This document shows, piece after piece, positions 29,551-38,703 of a DNA stretch of 64,000 nucleotides (its first letter is position 1; every line of letters begins with the position of its first letter). Location of the stretch: assembly GCA_002727315.1 (NCBI GenBank), contig PBWR01000006.1, positions 1 through 64,000 on the forward strand. The letters run 5' to 3'. The notes beneath the pieces were generated by a model that did not search any database, was not told where the DNA came from, and saw nothing but the letters and a program-made list of their open reading frames with translations. The position numbers and the translations under genes were made by a program. Origin of the DNA: Alphaproteobacteria bacterium (GTDB taxonomy: Bacteria > Pseudomonadota > Alphaproteobacteria > UBA6615).

Positions 29551-30330
29551 CTAGTACAAGTGCTGGCCGCCTGTGACGAAGATCTCTGTTCCCGTCACAT
29601 AGCCGAAATCGGGATTGCATAGCTGGAACACCGTCGCCGCCACCTCGTCGGCGGTGCCCATCCGATGCATCGGAATCCGGTTCACCAGGGGCTCGTACTC
29701 CTCGCCGACCATCTCGGTCTCGATTTCGCCCGGCGCGACGGCATTCACCCGCACGCCGAGTTCGGCGAACTCGACGGCCATTTCCCGCGTCAAAGCGGAC
29801 AGGGCCGCCTTGGATGTGGAGTAAGCCGACCCCGCGAACGGGTGAATCGAATGGCCGGCGATCGACGTGATATTGACCACGGCCGCGCCACCGCCGGACT
29901 GCCCGCCACCATCATCCTCGCCCTTCCCGGCCTGGGCGAGTGCGGGCGCGAAACCGCGCGCCAGGACCAACGGCGTGAAGAAATTAAGCTGGAACACCTC
30001 GCGCCAGTCATCCAGCGGACCATTGAGACAGCCAAGCCGTTCCTGGAAGTCTGTCTTGGGCGACACGGCCGCATTGTTCACCAGCGCGTTCAGGGGTGTG
30101 TCACCGAGCAACTCCAGGGCCTCGCCGATGAATCGCTCCACATCCGCCGGATCGCCGAGATCGGTCGGGATGTGAGAGGTCCAGTTGGGATCGCGCTCGC
30201 AATGGGCCGGGACCGGATCGCGCGAACAGGTGATGATCTGCCACCCCTCCTCGGAGAAGCGTTTCACGGCGGCGTGGCCAATACCCCGGCTCGCACCAGT
30301 CAGGATCAGGCTGCGGCGCTCTTTGCTCAT
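29551..30330 (-). CDS. Short-chain dehydrogenase/reductase
   Basis: 259 aa. NAD(P)-dependent oxidoreductase of the classical SDR type: cofactor loop TGASRGIGHAAVKRF near residue 12, NNAAVSPKTDF, active-site Ser in VNITSIAGHSIHPFAG, YSTSKAALSALT giving the Tyr-x3-Lys pair, and VNAVAPGEIETEMV. The substrate is not predictable. Its start overlaps the pdxH stop by 4 bases, indicating co-translation. A Gly-rich insertion (GKGEDDGGGQSGGGAAV) precedes the catalytic Ser segment. Confidence 0.93.
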   Translation of the reverse strand: MSKERRSLILTGASRGIGHAAVKRFSEEGWQIITCSRDPVPAHCERDPNWTSHIPTDLGDPADVERFIGEALELLGDTPLNALVNNAAVSPKTDFQERLGCLNGPLDDWREVFQLNFFTPLVLARGFAPALAQAGKGEDDGGGQSGGGAAVVNITSIAGHSIHPFAGSAYSTSKAALSALTREMAVEFAELGVRVNAVAPGEIETEMVGEEYEPLVNRIPMHRMGTADEVAATVFQLCNPDFGYVTGTEIFVTGGQHLY

Positions 30331-30908
30331 GGCTGCAACCGTAGCTCGCGCCAGGCATCGCCGTCACGTTCGAACACCTGGCGGTCGTGCAGGCGGTCGG
30401 GACGATCGGACCAGAATTCGATCCGCGCGGGCACGACGCGAAACCCCGACCAGTGCGGCGGGCGCGGCACATCCCCATCTGCGTATCTGGCATCCAGGTC
30501 ACGCACGCGAGCCTCCAGGATGTCCCGGGACTCCACCGGCTGCGTTTGCTCCGACGCCCAGGCGCCGATCTGGCTGCCGCGCGGACGAGTCGCGAAATAG
30601 ACATCCGCCTCGGCATCGCTCACGGGCGCTGCGGGGCCATCGATGCGAACCTGCCGACGCAGAGATTTCCAGTGGAAGCACAGCGACGCGTTCGGATTAG
30701 TTTCGAGCTCCTGACCCTTCTGGCTGTTGAAGTTCGTGTAGAAAACGAACCCGCGATTATTGAACTCCTTGAGCAGGACCAGGCGGGTAGACGGCCGGCC
30801 ATCAGCCGACACTGTTGCCAAGGTCATGGCCTCGGGCAATGCAGGCTCGGCGGCCACGGCCTCCTGAAACCATGCACCAAACTGGGAAATCGGATCGCGA
30901 TCGGACAT
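30327..30908 (-). CDS. pdxH: Pyridoxamine 5'-phosphate oxidase
   Basis: 193 aa from ATG 30908. FMN-dependent oxidation of PNP/PMP to PLP. Family sequences present include DPISQFGAWFQEA, LATVSADGRPSTRLVLLKEF with the RxVLLK FMN contact, FNSQKGQELETNPNASLCFHW, and the C-terminal WSGFRVVPARIEFWSDRPDRLHDR, WRELRLQP. The stop overlaps the SDR start. The adjacent fabI-aroC pair on the other strand matches a neighbourhood I recall from Rhodospirillales genomes. Confidence 0.95.
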   Translation of the reverse strand: MSDRDPISQFGAWFQEAVAAEPALPEAMTLATVSADGRPSTRLVLLKEFNNRGFVFYTNFNSQKGQELETNPNASLCFHWKSLRRQVRIDGPAAPVSDAEADVYFATRPRGSQIGAWASEQTQPVESRDILEARVRDLDARYADGDVPRPPHWSGFRVVPARIEFWSDRPDRLHDRQVFERDGDAWRELRLQP

Positions 30909-31016
30909 GCCTGAAATGTACCTGTGACATTCGTCAAAGTCTGCGCCGGATATCATAGGGGAACCCACCACCGGCCGACATCGTTCCCCTGCGGCGATCT
31001 GGCGCGACAGGGCGGG

Positions 31017-31808
31017 TCAAGACGGCTTCTCGAACACGGCTTGAACCGCGCCCAGCCTGCCGGCGGCAAAATTCGCCCGCAGGTTGGCGATCATCTCGGG
31101 GAAATCGGGGCCCATCACATCGCGCAGGCTCGGCCCGCCGCCGCCCGGCGGGCGGGCCGTCTCCAGCCACTCCAGCGCCGCAGCGCTCTCGTCCGTAACG
31201 GAGATTTCGTCCCAGCCCGCCGCCGCAACGATCCAACGCAGGGCATCGGCATCGACCAGGTGACTCTGGCCTGCTTCGCGCGCCCAGGGCACAGGATAGG
31301 TCAGCGGTTCGCGCGCCGGACCCGCCACCACATCGTAAAGGGCCATGCGTCCTCCGGTCCTGACGACCCGCCCCAGTTCCCGGTACAGCACATCGCGCGC
31401 GCCGATGTTCATGGCCACGTGCTCGGTCCAGACCACATCGAAAGTGCCGTCGGCGAACGGCAGATCGAGCGCGTCAGCGGCGCAGAACCGGGTGACGTCG
31501 CGACATCCCACATGCGCCGACAAAGCCTGTGCAATCACGCCAAACTCCGGCGTCAGATCGATACCGGTCACATCACCGCCGAACTCCGTCGCCAGCAGCC
31601 GGGCCGGGCCGCCAAGGCCCGAACCCACATCCAGGATCGCCGCACCCTTGGTAAACCCGCACCGCTCGGCCAGCCGACGCGTCGCGGCGGCACCGCCGAC
31701 ATGAAACTGGTCGAGTGCCGCCAGGCGTTCCAGCTGTGAATCTTCCAGATGCTCGCGTACCCGTGCGACGGCATCGGCCGTGCCGTAATGGTCACTTAGG
31801 TCGGTCAA
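31017..31808 (-). CDS. Class I SAM-dependent methyltransferase
   Basis: 263 aa from TTG 31808, which overlaps the stop of the upstream YihY fragment (TTGA). No ATG lies near this point; longer in-frame readings run backward through the other gene. The SAM-binding motif I is ILDVGSGLGGPARLLA, motif post-I GIDLTP, and motif II/III LPFADGTFDVVWTEHVAMN. The HVGGAAATRRLAERCG preface resembles the ubiquinone/sterol/glycine methyltransferase (UbiE/GSMT) group. The substrate is unknown. Confidence 0.85.
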   Translation of the reverse strand: MTDLSDHYGTADAVARVREHLEDSQLERLAALDQFHVGGAAATRRLAERCGFTKGAAILDVGSGLGGPARLLATEFGGDVTGIDLTPEFGVIAQALSAHVGCRDVTRFCAADALDLPFADGTFDVVWTEHVAMNIGARDVLYRELGRVVRTGGRMALYDVVAGPAREPLTYPVPWAREAGQSHLVDADALRWIVAAAGWDEISVTDESAAALEWLETARPPGGGGPSLRDVMGPDFPEMIANLRANFAAGRLGAVQAVFEKPS

Positions 31809-32032
31809 GACCGCTCGCTGACGACCCGGGGTGCCTCGGGGGTTTTCGCCGCCGCGATGATATCCTTCACCATCACCGAAAAGGCGATGGCGAACAGGGG
31901 CACAATGGCCAGCAGGGAGGTGTAGCTGAGCGACGCGGCAGCCACCAGCACGCGGTCCTGAGCGAAACGGCGCACCACCGTTCGCACGAACTGCAACTCG
32001 TCCTGCAGCACACTGAGTCGTTCGCGGTCCAT
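31805..32032 (-). pseudogene. N-terminal fragment of YihY/BrkB-type inner membrane protein
   Basis: 75 aa from ATG 32032, preceded by GAGG seven bases upstream. The reading contains VRTVVRRFAQDRVLVAAAS followed by LSYTSLLAIVPLFAIAF, the first transmembrane helix and hallmark of the YihY/BrkB (RbN) family, whose members are normally about 270-430 residues with six helices. Here the frame stops after residue 75 and the methyltransferase TTG overlaps the stop. The remaining five helices are absent downstream. It is therefore a truncation remnant or a reduced single-helix protein. Confidence 0.7.
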
Positions 32033-32109
32033 GAGCAACCTCACTCCGATTGCCTAACCCTATCATATTAAAAGATAAATCTCACCCGATCAGGGATGCT
32101 GCCATGGCC

Positions 32110-32137
32110 TTGCCGCACCATCCGGTTGGTGTAGGAT
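32110..32137 (+). promoter_or_regulatory. Candidate promoter for fabI
   Basis: TTGCCG (32110-32115) and TAGGAT (32132-32137) are 16 bases apart, 40 bases before the fabI ATG. Pattern only. Confidence 0.35.
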
Positions 32138-32177
32138 GCCGCCATCACGGGGCAATGGTCCGATCAACGGGGATTTC

Positions 32178-33020
32178 ATGAGCGCTGGAACGCAACTGAT
32201 GGCCGGCAAGCGCGGCCTCATCATGGGGGTCGCGAACGATCGCTCCATCGCCTGGGGCATCGCGAAGATGGCGGCCGAGCATGGTGCAGAGCTCGCGTTC
32301 ACCTACCAGGGTGAGGCGCTGGAGAAACGCGTCCGGCCTTTGGCGGAAACCGTCGGCGGATCATTGGTCCTGCCTTGCGATGTCACCGACGAAGCCAGCA
32401 TGGATGCAGTCTTCGCGGAGCTCGAGGACAGCTGGGGCAGCCTCGACTTCGTCGTCCACGCCATCGCTTATTCCGACAAAGAGGAACTGAAGGGTCAGTA
32501 TGTCGACACCAGCCGCGCGAACTTCCTGCGCTCGCTCGACATCTCCTGCTTCTCGTTCACCGATGTCTGCAAGCGCGCCGCGGCAATCATGCCGAATGGT
32601 GGCAGCCTGCTCACGCTCACCTATTACGGCGCAGAGGCCGTAATGCCCCACTACAATGTCATGGGGGTCGCCAAGGCGGCGCTGGAAGCCAGCGTGCGCT
32701 ACCTTGCCGTCGACCTCGGCGGCAGGGAGATTCGGGTCAATGCCATCTCGGCCGGCCCCATCAAGACTCTGGCTGCCAGCGGTATCGGCGATTTCCGCTA
32801 TATTCTGAAGTGGAACGAGTTGAACGCACCGCTAAAGCGCAATGTCACGATCGACGAGGTCGGTGGTGCGGGCCTCTACCTGCTGAGCGATCTGGGCGCC
32901 GGCGTCACCGGCGAAATCCACCATGTCGACAGCGGATACAATGTGGTCGGGATGGTCGCCGTCGATGCGGCGGCAGAGGTTGCCGACCTGCTCTCGGGCC
33001 TGAAGCCCGACGACGTTTAA
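32178..33020 (+). CDS. fabI: Enoyl-[acyl-carrier-protein] reductase (NADH)
   Basis: 280 aa from ATG 32178; the upstream start at 32136 only adds 14 residues. Reduces trans-2-enoyl-ACP in the last step of each fatty acid elongation cycle. FabI features are [20 protein letters not shown], the SDR-like NAD site, [10 protein letters not shown]149 and Y159-x6-K166 ([17 protein letters not shown]), and [17 protein letters not shown]. It is followed after 19 bases by aroC. Confidence 0.96.
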   Translation: MSAGTQLMAGKRGLIMGVANDRSIAWGIAKMAAEHGAELAFTYQGEALEKRVRPLAETVGGSLVLPCDVTDEASMDAVFAELEDSWGSLDFVVHAIAYSDKEELKGQYVDTSRANFLRSLDISCFSFTDVCKRAAAIMPNGGSLLTLTYYGAEAVMPHYNVMGVAKAALEASVRYLAVDLGGREIRVNAISAGPIKTLAASGIGDFRYILKWNELNAPLKRNVTIDEVGGAGLYLLSDLGAGVTGEIHHVDSGYNVVGMVAVDAAAEVADLLSGLKPDDV

Positions 33021-33039
33021 CCGACGAAGGAGCTCCGAT

Positions 33040-34170
33040 ATGGCCGGCAACAGCTTCGGCCAGATCTTCCGGTTCACCACCTGGGGCGAAAGCCACGGGC
33101 CCGCCATCGGCGTTGTCGTCGACGGCGTCCCGCCGCGCGTGTCCTTCGCCGAGGCCAACGTCCAGCACTGGCTCGACCGGCGCCGGCCAGGCCAATCGCG
33201 CTTCACGACCCAGCGCCAGGAACCCGATCAAGTGAAGATCCTGTCAGGCACCTTCGAGGGTGTCACCACCGGCGCGCCGGTCTCGATGATGATCGAGAAT
33301 GTAGATGCGCGCTCGAAGGATTACTCCGAAATCGCGACCAAGTACCGTCCCGGCCATGCCGATTACACCTACGACGCCAAGTACGGTATTCGCGACTATC
33401 GCGGCGGCGGTCGTTCCTCGGCCCGCGAGACCGCGAGCCGCGTGGCGGCGGGTGCGCTGGCGAGCAAGGTCGTGGAAGCGCTCGTGCCCGACGGCATCAA
33501 GGTGCGCGGCGCGCTGGTGCAGGTTGGCACCAGGTCCATCGACCGGGCCAACTGGGACTGGTCGGCGGTGGAGGACAACCCCTTCTGGTGCCCCGATCCG
33601 GCCGCGGCCGGAGACTGGCAAGCCTATCTCGACGAGGTCCGCAAGGCGGGCTCCTCCGTCGGCGCGGTGATCGAGGTGGTCGCCGAAGGCGTACCTGTGG
33701 GACTGGGTGAGCCGATCTACGGCAAGATCGATTCCGATCTCGCCGCCGCCATGCTGACCATCAATGCCGTCAAGGGCGTGGAGATCGGTGCCGGTATGGG
33801 CGCCGCAGCGCTCGCCGGCGAAGAAAACGCCGACGAGATGCGCATGGACGGCGACAACGTCACATTCGATTCCAACCACGCCGGCGGCGTACTCGGCGGT
33901 ATCACCACCGGACAGGACCTGGTGGTGCGCTTCGCGGTCAAGCCGACCAGCTCGATCCTGACACCGCGCGACACGGTCAGCCGCGAGGGCGATGACACAG
34001 AGATCTCGACCAAGGGCCGCCACGACCCCTGCGTCGGCATCCGCGCCGTACCCGTGGGAGAGGCGATGGTGGCCTGCGTCATCGCCGACCATCTGCTGCG
34101 CCACCGCGCTCAGATCGGCGCCTTCGGATCCCAGGCACCCCATGCCAACCCCGGCAAGGAGGCGGAATAG
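33040..34170 (+). CDS. aroC: Chorismate synthase
   Basis: 376 aa. Converts EPSP to chorismate using reduced FMN, the last shared step of aromatic synthesis. Signatures present are [36 protein letters not shown], the [17 protein letters not shown] segment, [18 protein letters not shown] and the C-terminal [19 protein letters not shown]. Together with aroK and aroB at the start of the window this gives three shikimate pathway genes within 34 kb. Confidence 0.97.
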   Translation: MAGNSFGQIFRFTTWGESHGPAIGVVVDGVPPRVSFAEANVQHWLDRRRPGQSRFTTQRQEPDQVKILSGTFEGVTTGAPVSMMIENVDARSKDYSEIATKYRPGHADYTYDAKYGIRDYRGGGRSSARETASRVAAGALASKVVEALVPDGIKVRGALVQVGTRSIDRANWDWSAVEDNPFWCPDPAAAGDWQAYLDEVRKAGSSVGAVIEVVAEGVPVGLGEPIYGKIDSDLAAAMLTINAVKGVEIGAGMGAAALAGEENADEMRMDGDNVTFDSNHAGGVLGGITTGQDLVVRFAVKPTSSILTPRDTVSREGDDTEISTKGRHDPCVGIRAVPVGEAMVACVIADHLLRHRAQIGAFGSQAPHANPGKEAE

Positions 34171-34187
34171 ACCCGTTTCCAGTCATG

Positions 34188-34254
34188 CCCGGGCTTGATC
34201 CGGGTCTCCCTTGAACAATAGGACGGCTTGCAAGATACGCGGATCAAATCCGCG
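34188..34254. repeat. Two adjacent palindromic repeat units downstream of aroC
   Basis: CCCGG and CCGGG (34188-34192, 34200-34204) form a small inverted repeat in CCCGGGCTTGATCCGGG, and CGCGGATCAAATCCGCG (34238-34254) is a perfect 7-bp stem with a CAA loop. These resemble alphaproteobacterial interspersed palindromic elements of the 'CCCGGGCTTGACCCGGG' and 'GCGGATTTGATCCGC' kind. Either could also act as a transcriptional attenuator after aroC; there is no T-run. Confidence 0.5.
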
Positions 34255-34327
34255 CATCGCGGCGTTGGAGGCATCCTCCTGGCTGCCTATACTCGCGGCA
34301 AGACGAGAAACGCCAACGGAGAGACCC

Positions 34328-34963
34328 ATGGCCAAGAAGTGCGAAACTCCCGACCAGCTGCAGTACATCTCGAAACTGCCGGTCCCCGACCCCGACGGGA
34401 TCGACGAAGATCTGCAGAAATACATGCGCATCTGCGAGGAGAAGCTGGGTCTGGTGCCCAACGTCATCCGCGCCTTTTCTCTGCGGCCGGAAAAGCTGCG
34501 AACCTTCATCACCAAGTACAATGAGCTGATGCTCGGCGAGGATGCGCTGCTGTCACGCCTGGAACGCGAGATGATCGCCGTGGTCGTGTCGTCCCACAAT
34601 CACTGCGTCTACTGCATCACCTCCCACAGCCAGGCGGTGCGCGAACTGTCCGACGACCCGGTGCTGGGCGATATCCTGATGGTGAATTACCGCGAGGCGG
34701 CCCTGACCGACCGCCAGCGGGCCATGCTCGACTATGCCTGGAAGCTGACATCGAACCCGGCCGAGACGGGCGATGCCGAGCGGCAGATGCTGTTCGATGC
34801 AGGATTCACGCCGGAAGAAGTGTTCGAAATCGCCGACACCACGGCCTATTTCAACTACACTAACCGGATGACCCATGGGCTCGGCATGCTGCCGAACGAA
34901 GAGTATTTCGGCATGAATCGCCTGCCCGATCCGGACCTGCACGACAAGAAGGCGGCGGAGTAA
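34328..34963 (+). CDS. AhpD-like peroxidase-related protein (carboxymuconolactone decarboxylase fold)
   Basis: 211 aa from ATG 34328. The core helix bundle carries the CxxC...H pattern in HNHCVYCITSHSQAVREL, the redox pair of AhpD/TIGR01926-type peroxidase-related enzymes. Helices before it include LGLVPNVIRAFSLRPEKLRTFITKYNELM and after it EMIAVVVSSHN. The protein is likely a thiol-dependent alkyl peroxide reductase or a decarboxylase relative; activity is not demonstrated. It is separated from aroC by the palindromic repeats. Confidence 0.85.
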   Translation: MAKKCETPDQLQYISKLPVPDPDGIDEDLQKYMRICEEKLGLVPNVIRAFSLRPEKLRTFITKYNELMLGEDALLSRLEREMIAVVVSSHNHCVYCITSHSQAVRELSDDPVLGDILMVNYREAALTDRQRAMLDYAWKLTSNPAETGDAERQMLFDAGFTPEEVFEIADTTAYFNYTNRMTHGLGMLPNEEYFGMNRLPDPDLHDKKAAE

Positions 34964-35043
34964 CCGTTCCTCGCGCGAAGTTGTTCCGCGGCCACAGGGC
35001 ACCCATATAAACTGGTTCTGGCAATTACCCGGAGGACATCTGG

Positions 35044-35691
35044 TTGCGGCGAATGACACAGTATTGGGGTGCACTCGGCTTGGCGCTCGGCCTCCTCTTC
35101 GCGGCCGGCCCGGCGCTTGCCCATCCCCATGTCTGGGTCGATCTCGAGACAAAGCCGGTTTTCGATGCGGACGGAAACGTCACGGGACTGGAAATCGCCT
35201 GGATCTTCGATCCCTTCTACACGGTGTTCGCGATCGAGGAACAACGGACCGAGGACGGTGTCGACCAGGACGGCCTGGTAAAAATGGTCGCGGGCAACCT
35301 GCAGCGGCTCAAGCCCTATAATTACTTCACAGATGTCCGCGCCGGCGGCGCGAAGTTGCCACTGGGAACGGTCGAGACCTTCAATGCCGGGCTGCTCAAG
35401 GACAAGCTGTGGATGCAGTTCGTCGTGATGTTCGAGACACCGGTCGACCCGCGTGAAACCGGACTGTCCTACGCGGTCTACGATCCGACCTACTATATCG
35501 ATATCAGCTACCAGGACCGCCAGAAGGCCAACCTCAACGACGCGAGTGCGCCCGGCTGCGAGGCGAGCCTTGAGGAGGCCAGTCCGACTTTCGAGGCCAT
35601 TACCCTCGCCCAATCCCTGGACCAGTCCGCCACGGGTCCTGAAACTCTCGGCGAAATGTTTGCCGAGCGCGTGCGCATCGAATGCAACTGA
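35044..35691 (+). CDS. DUF1007 family exported protein
   Basis: 215 aa from TTG 35044, preceded by GGAGG (35031-35035) at 8-base spacing; the ATG at 35053 would lie 17 bases from that site. The signal peptide (WGALGLALGLLFAAGPALAHP) is followed by the family opening HPHVWVDLETKPVFDADG. DUF1007 proteins are exported and commonly sit next to NicO-type metal permeases or carry a His-rich start, suggesting a periplasmic metal (Zn, Ni or Co) role. The last codons overlap the NicO gene by 10 bases. Confidence 0.88.
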   Translation: MRRMTQYWGALGLALGLLFAAGPALAHPHVWVDLETKPVFDADGNVTGLEIAWIFDPFYTVFAIEEQRTEDGVDQDGLVKMVAGNLQRLKPYNYFTDVRAGGAKLPLGTVETFNAGLLKDKLWMQFVVMFETPVDPRETGLSYAVYDPTYYIDISYQDRQKANLNDASAPGCEASLEEASPTFEAITLAQSLDQSATGPETLGEMFAERVRIECN

Positions 35692-36638
35692 CGACGGATC
35701 GTCCTGCCTTGCGAGGTTTGACGGTTCCTCTGGTCCTGGCCGTCAGTATCGTCGCGCTCTGGCTGATCGTCATATTCCTGTTCAACGATACCTGGCGGCT
35801 GATCCTGGCCGATATCCAGTCCATGCAGCGAGAGCTGCAGGACGGACTGGCCGAGGCAACCCGGCTTGTCGGCCAGAACGCCGCCGGCGCGGCCTGGACC
35901 CTGATCGGCCTGAGCTTCGCCTATGGCGTCCTGCACGCGGCAGGGCCGGGGCACGGCAAATTGGTCATCTCGACCTACCTGATGACCCACGAGGGCGAGG
36001 TCCGGCGTTCGCTGATCCTGTCGGTGCTGGCGGCTTTCATGCAGGGGGTCACGGCGATCGTGATCATCGAGGTGATCCTGACGATCATCGGCGCGAGCCT
36101 GCGCGACGCCACCGACATCGCCGGCAAGCTGGAGATGACCAGTTACGCGCTCGTCGTTGTGCTCGGACTGACCCTGGCCGGCGTTACGGCGCGGCGGCTG
36201 ATGCGCCGTGTGCGCGATCCGGTCGCGGCCGATGCCTGTTCGTCCTGCGGCCATGTCCATGCGCCCCACGCGGATCATATTCGGAACAAGGGTTCACTGG
36301 GCGCGCTCGCCGCGGTGATCTTCGCCATCGGCCTGCGGCCGTGCACCGGCGCGATCCTGGTGCTGATCCTCGCCAACGTGCTCGGCCTGCGGTTCACCGC
36401 CTGGGGGGCCGTCTTCGCCATGTCGGCCGGCACCGCGCTCACCGTCTCGGCCATCGCGCTGGCATCGGTCTACGCCCGCAAGGCGACCCTGCGCGCGGCC
36501 GAGCGCTGGCCCCAGCGCACGGGCGGCTTCTCGGTGATGCTCGACGGGATCGCCTTCAGCGGCGGCGTCCTGATCGTCGCGCTCGGGATCTCGCTGCTTC
36601 AGGCGGCCATCGCGACCGTGAACCACCCGCTCCTCTAG
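35682..36638 (+). CDS. NicO/RcnA-type nickel-cobalt transporter
   Basis: 318 aa with seven or so predicted membrane helices. Family motifs are visible: HAAGPGHGKLVISTY in an early helix and IGLRPCTGAILVLILANV with the conserved RPCTGA. The cytoplasmic loop CSSCGHVHAPHADHI (about residues 186-200) is rich in Cys and His and could bind metal. Members include the RcnA exporter and NikMN-like uptake permeases. The overlap with the DUF1007 gene by 10 bases makes one transport unit. Direction of transport is unknown. Confidence 0.88.
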   Translation: MQLTTDRPALRGLTVPLVLAVSIVALWLIVIFLFNDTWRLILADIQSMQRELQDGLAEATRLVGQNAAGAAWTLIGLSFAYGVLHAAGPGHGKLVISTYLMTHEGEVRRSLILSVLAAFMQGVTAIVIIEVILTIIGASLRDATDIAGKLEMTSYALVVVLGLTLAGVTARRLMRRVRDPVAADACSSCGHVHAPHADHIRNKGSLGALAAVIFAIGLRPCTGAILVLILANVLGLRFTAWGAVFAMSAGTALTVSAIALASVYARKATLRAAERWPQRTGGFSVMLDGIAFSGGVLIVALGISLLQAAIATVNHPLL

Positions 36639-37915
36639 CGGCGGAACACGCCCACCAGCTCCACATGCCCCGACCAGACGAACTGGTCGATGGGGGTAAC
36701 CTGTTCGAGCGCATAGCCGCCATCGGCGAGGATCCTTGCATCCCGGGCGAAGGTTGCGGGGTTGCACGACACGGCAACCACCCGTGCTACGTCCGAATTC
36801 GCGAGTTCTCCGGCCTGGGCCGCCGCCCCGGCGCGCGGCGGATCGAACACCACGGTGTCAAAACCCTTGAGCTCCGCCGTCGTGAAAGGTCGCTTGGCGA
36901 GATCCCGTATTTCCGTCCTTACCTGCCCGCCGAAACCGCCCGTGCCCGCCGCACGTGCCAGGGCTTCGACCGCCGCACCGTCGCCATCCACCGCCATGAC
37001 GTTCGCGCCGCCCGCGGCCAGCGGCAATGCAAAGGTCCCGGTACCGCAATAGAGATCGGCGATATTCGATCCCGCGGCCCCGTCGCAGACGAGCTGTGAC
37101 AGGGCGCGTTCAGCCTCGGCGCTCGCCTGCAGGAACACGCCCGGCGGAATGTCCACCGGATGACCCGACACCTCCAGGACCGGTCTCCGGCGCATCGCCA
37201 CCGGCTCCACCTCTCCGCCCGTCTTCCACGAAACCCGTGCCAGGTCTTCGCGTTCGGCAAACATGGCAAGCGCCAAGCTCGCATCGGGCCCGGGTGCGTG
37301 GTTCGCCGAAATCAGTGCATCCGCCCCATTCTCCGCCAGTGTGACCGAGACGTCCCAGCGCGCACCCGGCGACACCAGTTCGGCCAGCTCGGTGCGCAGC
37401 TTCGCAACCAGTGTCATCAAGTCCGGGTGCAGGATGAGGCAGTCCTCGATCTCCACCACGTGTCGGCTGGCGCGGGCGTGAAAACCGAAGAACGTCCTAG
37501 CGGCGGACGCGCGGGGCCGGAACGCCGAGAATTCGGCGCGCCGCCGTCCGGCCGGCTCGGTGCGGACCAGTGGTGCTACGACATCCGGATCAAACCCCAC
37601 GCGCTCCAGGGCCGCGGCAACCAGCTGATATTTCCAGGCACCATAGGCACCGTCTTCCAGATGCTGAACGCTGCAGCCACCGCAATCGGCGAAGTGGCGG
37701 CACGGCGGGTCGGCGCGCTCGGGCGATGGCTCGACGACCTCCTTGAGGGTGGCGACAAAGCCTACCCCGCGCTTGCCGCCGGTGCGCACACGCACGCGCT
37801 CGCCCGGCAGCGCGTCGGCCACATACAGGCGGCCGCGCTCGCTCTCGGCGATGCCGTCGCCGCGCGGACCGAGGCTCGCGATCTCGACGGTCAGATCCTC
37901 GGACTTATCCGTCAT
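36635..37915 (-). CDS. TrmA/RumA-family RNA (uracil-5-)-methyltransferase
   Basis: 426 aa from ATG 37915. An N-terminal TRAM domain (LTVEIASLGPRGDGIAESERG) precedes an Fe-S cysteine set CRHFADCGGC plus IEDCLIL, then the Rossmann methyltransferase with DLYCGTGTFALPLA, and the catalytic nucleophile in FDPPRAG...SCNPATFARD. It methylates uridine C5 in 23S rRNA (RumA/RlmD-like) or tRNA. It overlaps the tlyA 3' end by 11 bases. Its TAG shares the palindrome CTAG with the convergent NicO stop. Confidence 0.92.
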   Translation of the reverse strand: MTDKSEDLTVEIASLGPRGDGIAESERGRLYVADALPGERVRVRTGGKRGVGFVATLKEVVEPSPERADPPCRHFADCGGCSVQHLEDGAYGAWKYQLVAAALERVGFDPDVVAPLVRTEPAGRRRAEFSAFRPRASAARTFFGFHARASRHVVEIEDCLILHPDLMTLVAKLRTELAELVSPGARWDVSVTLAENGADALISANHAPGPDASLALAMFAEREDLARVSWKTGGEVEPVAMRRRPVLEVSGHPVDIPPGVFLQASAEAERALSQLVCDGAAGSNIADLYCGTGTFALPLAAGGANVMAVDGDGAAVEALARAAGTGGFGGQVRTEIRDLAKRPFTTAELKGFDTVVFDPPRAGAAAQAGELANSDVARVVAVSCNPATFARDARILADGGYALEQVTPIDQFVWSGHVELVGVFRR

Positions 37916-38678
37916 GCCCGCCCCCATCGTAGACGGCCCCGATCAGGAATTCCTTGTTGCCTTCCGGCCCGGTGATGGGGCTTTCGGCCAGGCCCGTCAC
38001 CCGCCACCCGGGAAGACCGTCGATCCAGTCGCGAATGCGGTCGCAAACCGCCTGGTGTAGCGCCGGATCGCGCACCACGCCCTTCTTTCCGACCTCGCCT
38101 TTCCCGACCTCAAACTGGGGCTTGATCAGGGCCACCAACCAGCACCCCGGCGCGGCTAGGGCCATCGACGCCGGCAGCACAGTCTCGAGGCCGATGAAGC
38201 TCGCGTCGCAGACGATCGCGTTCACGGATTCGGGGACTTGCTCGCCCGTCAGGTGGCGCGCGTTAGTCTTCTCCAGCACCACCACCCGGTCGTCACTGCG
38301 CAGCCGCCAGGCAAACTGGCCGTGGCCCACATCGACCGCATAGACCCGCGACGCGCCGCGCGCAAGCAGCACGTCGGTGAACCCGCCCGTGGACGCGCCC
38401 AAATCGATCGCCACGGCTCCGGCGACATCGATGGCGAGTTCGTCGAGGGCGTGATCGAGCTTCAGGCCGCCGCGGCTGACCCAGGGATGGTCCTGGCCGC
38501 GGACCTCCAGCGGGGCATCGTCTGCGACGGTCTGGCCCGCCTTCTCGACACGTTGTTCACCGCTGAACACCGTGCCCGCCAGGATCAGTGCCTGGGCGCG
38601 CGACCGCGTCTCCGCAAGGCCGCGGTCGACCAGCGCCACATCCGCGCGGGTTTTCGAGGATTTGCCGTCTTTCGCCAC
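37905..38678 (-). CDS. TlyA family rRNA 2'-O-methyltransferase / hemolysin-like
   Basis: 257 aa if the GTG at 38678 is used; the ATG at 38738 extends 20 residues and would overlap hyuB by 35 bases. S4-like N-terminus (RADVALVDRGLAETRSRAQALI), then a FtsJ-type Rossmann domain: VAIDLGASTGGFTDVLLARGA, VVVLEKTNAR, IVCDASFIGLETVLP and LIKPQFEVGKGEVGKKGVV. TlyA in Mycobacterium methylates 16S and 23S rRNA; the older hemolysin label is unproven. In many related genomes this gene follows dxs, but here 9 kb lies between them. Confidence 0.88.
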   Translation of the reverse strand: MAKDGKSSKTRADVALVDRGLAETRSRAQALILAGTVFSGEQRVEKAGQTVADDAPLEVRGQDHPWVSRGGLKLDHALDELAIDVAGAVAIDLGASTGGFTDVLLARGASRVYAVDVGHGQFAWRLRSDDRVVVLEKTNARHLTGEQVPESVNAIVCDASFIGLETVLPASMALAAPGCWLVALIKPQFEVGKGEVGKKGVVRDPALHQAVCDRIRDWIDGLPGWRVTGLAESPITGPEGNKEFLIGAVYDGGGHDG

Positions 38679-38703
38679 ACAAACGACGTAGCACGGATGG
38701 TCG

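Noticed and set aside
34188-34254. CRISPR-like repeats after aroC
   Set aside because: Only two different palindromes with no repeated spacer pattern.
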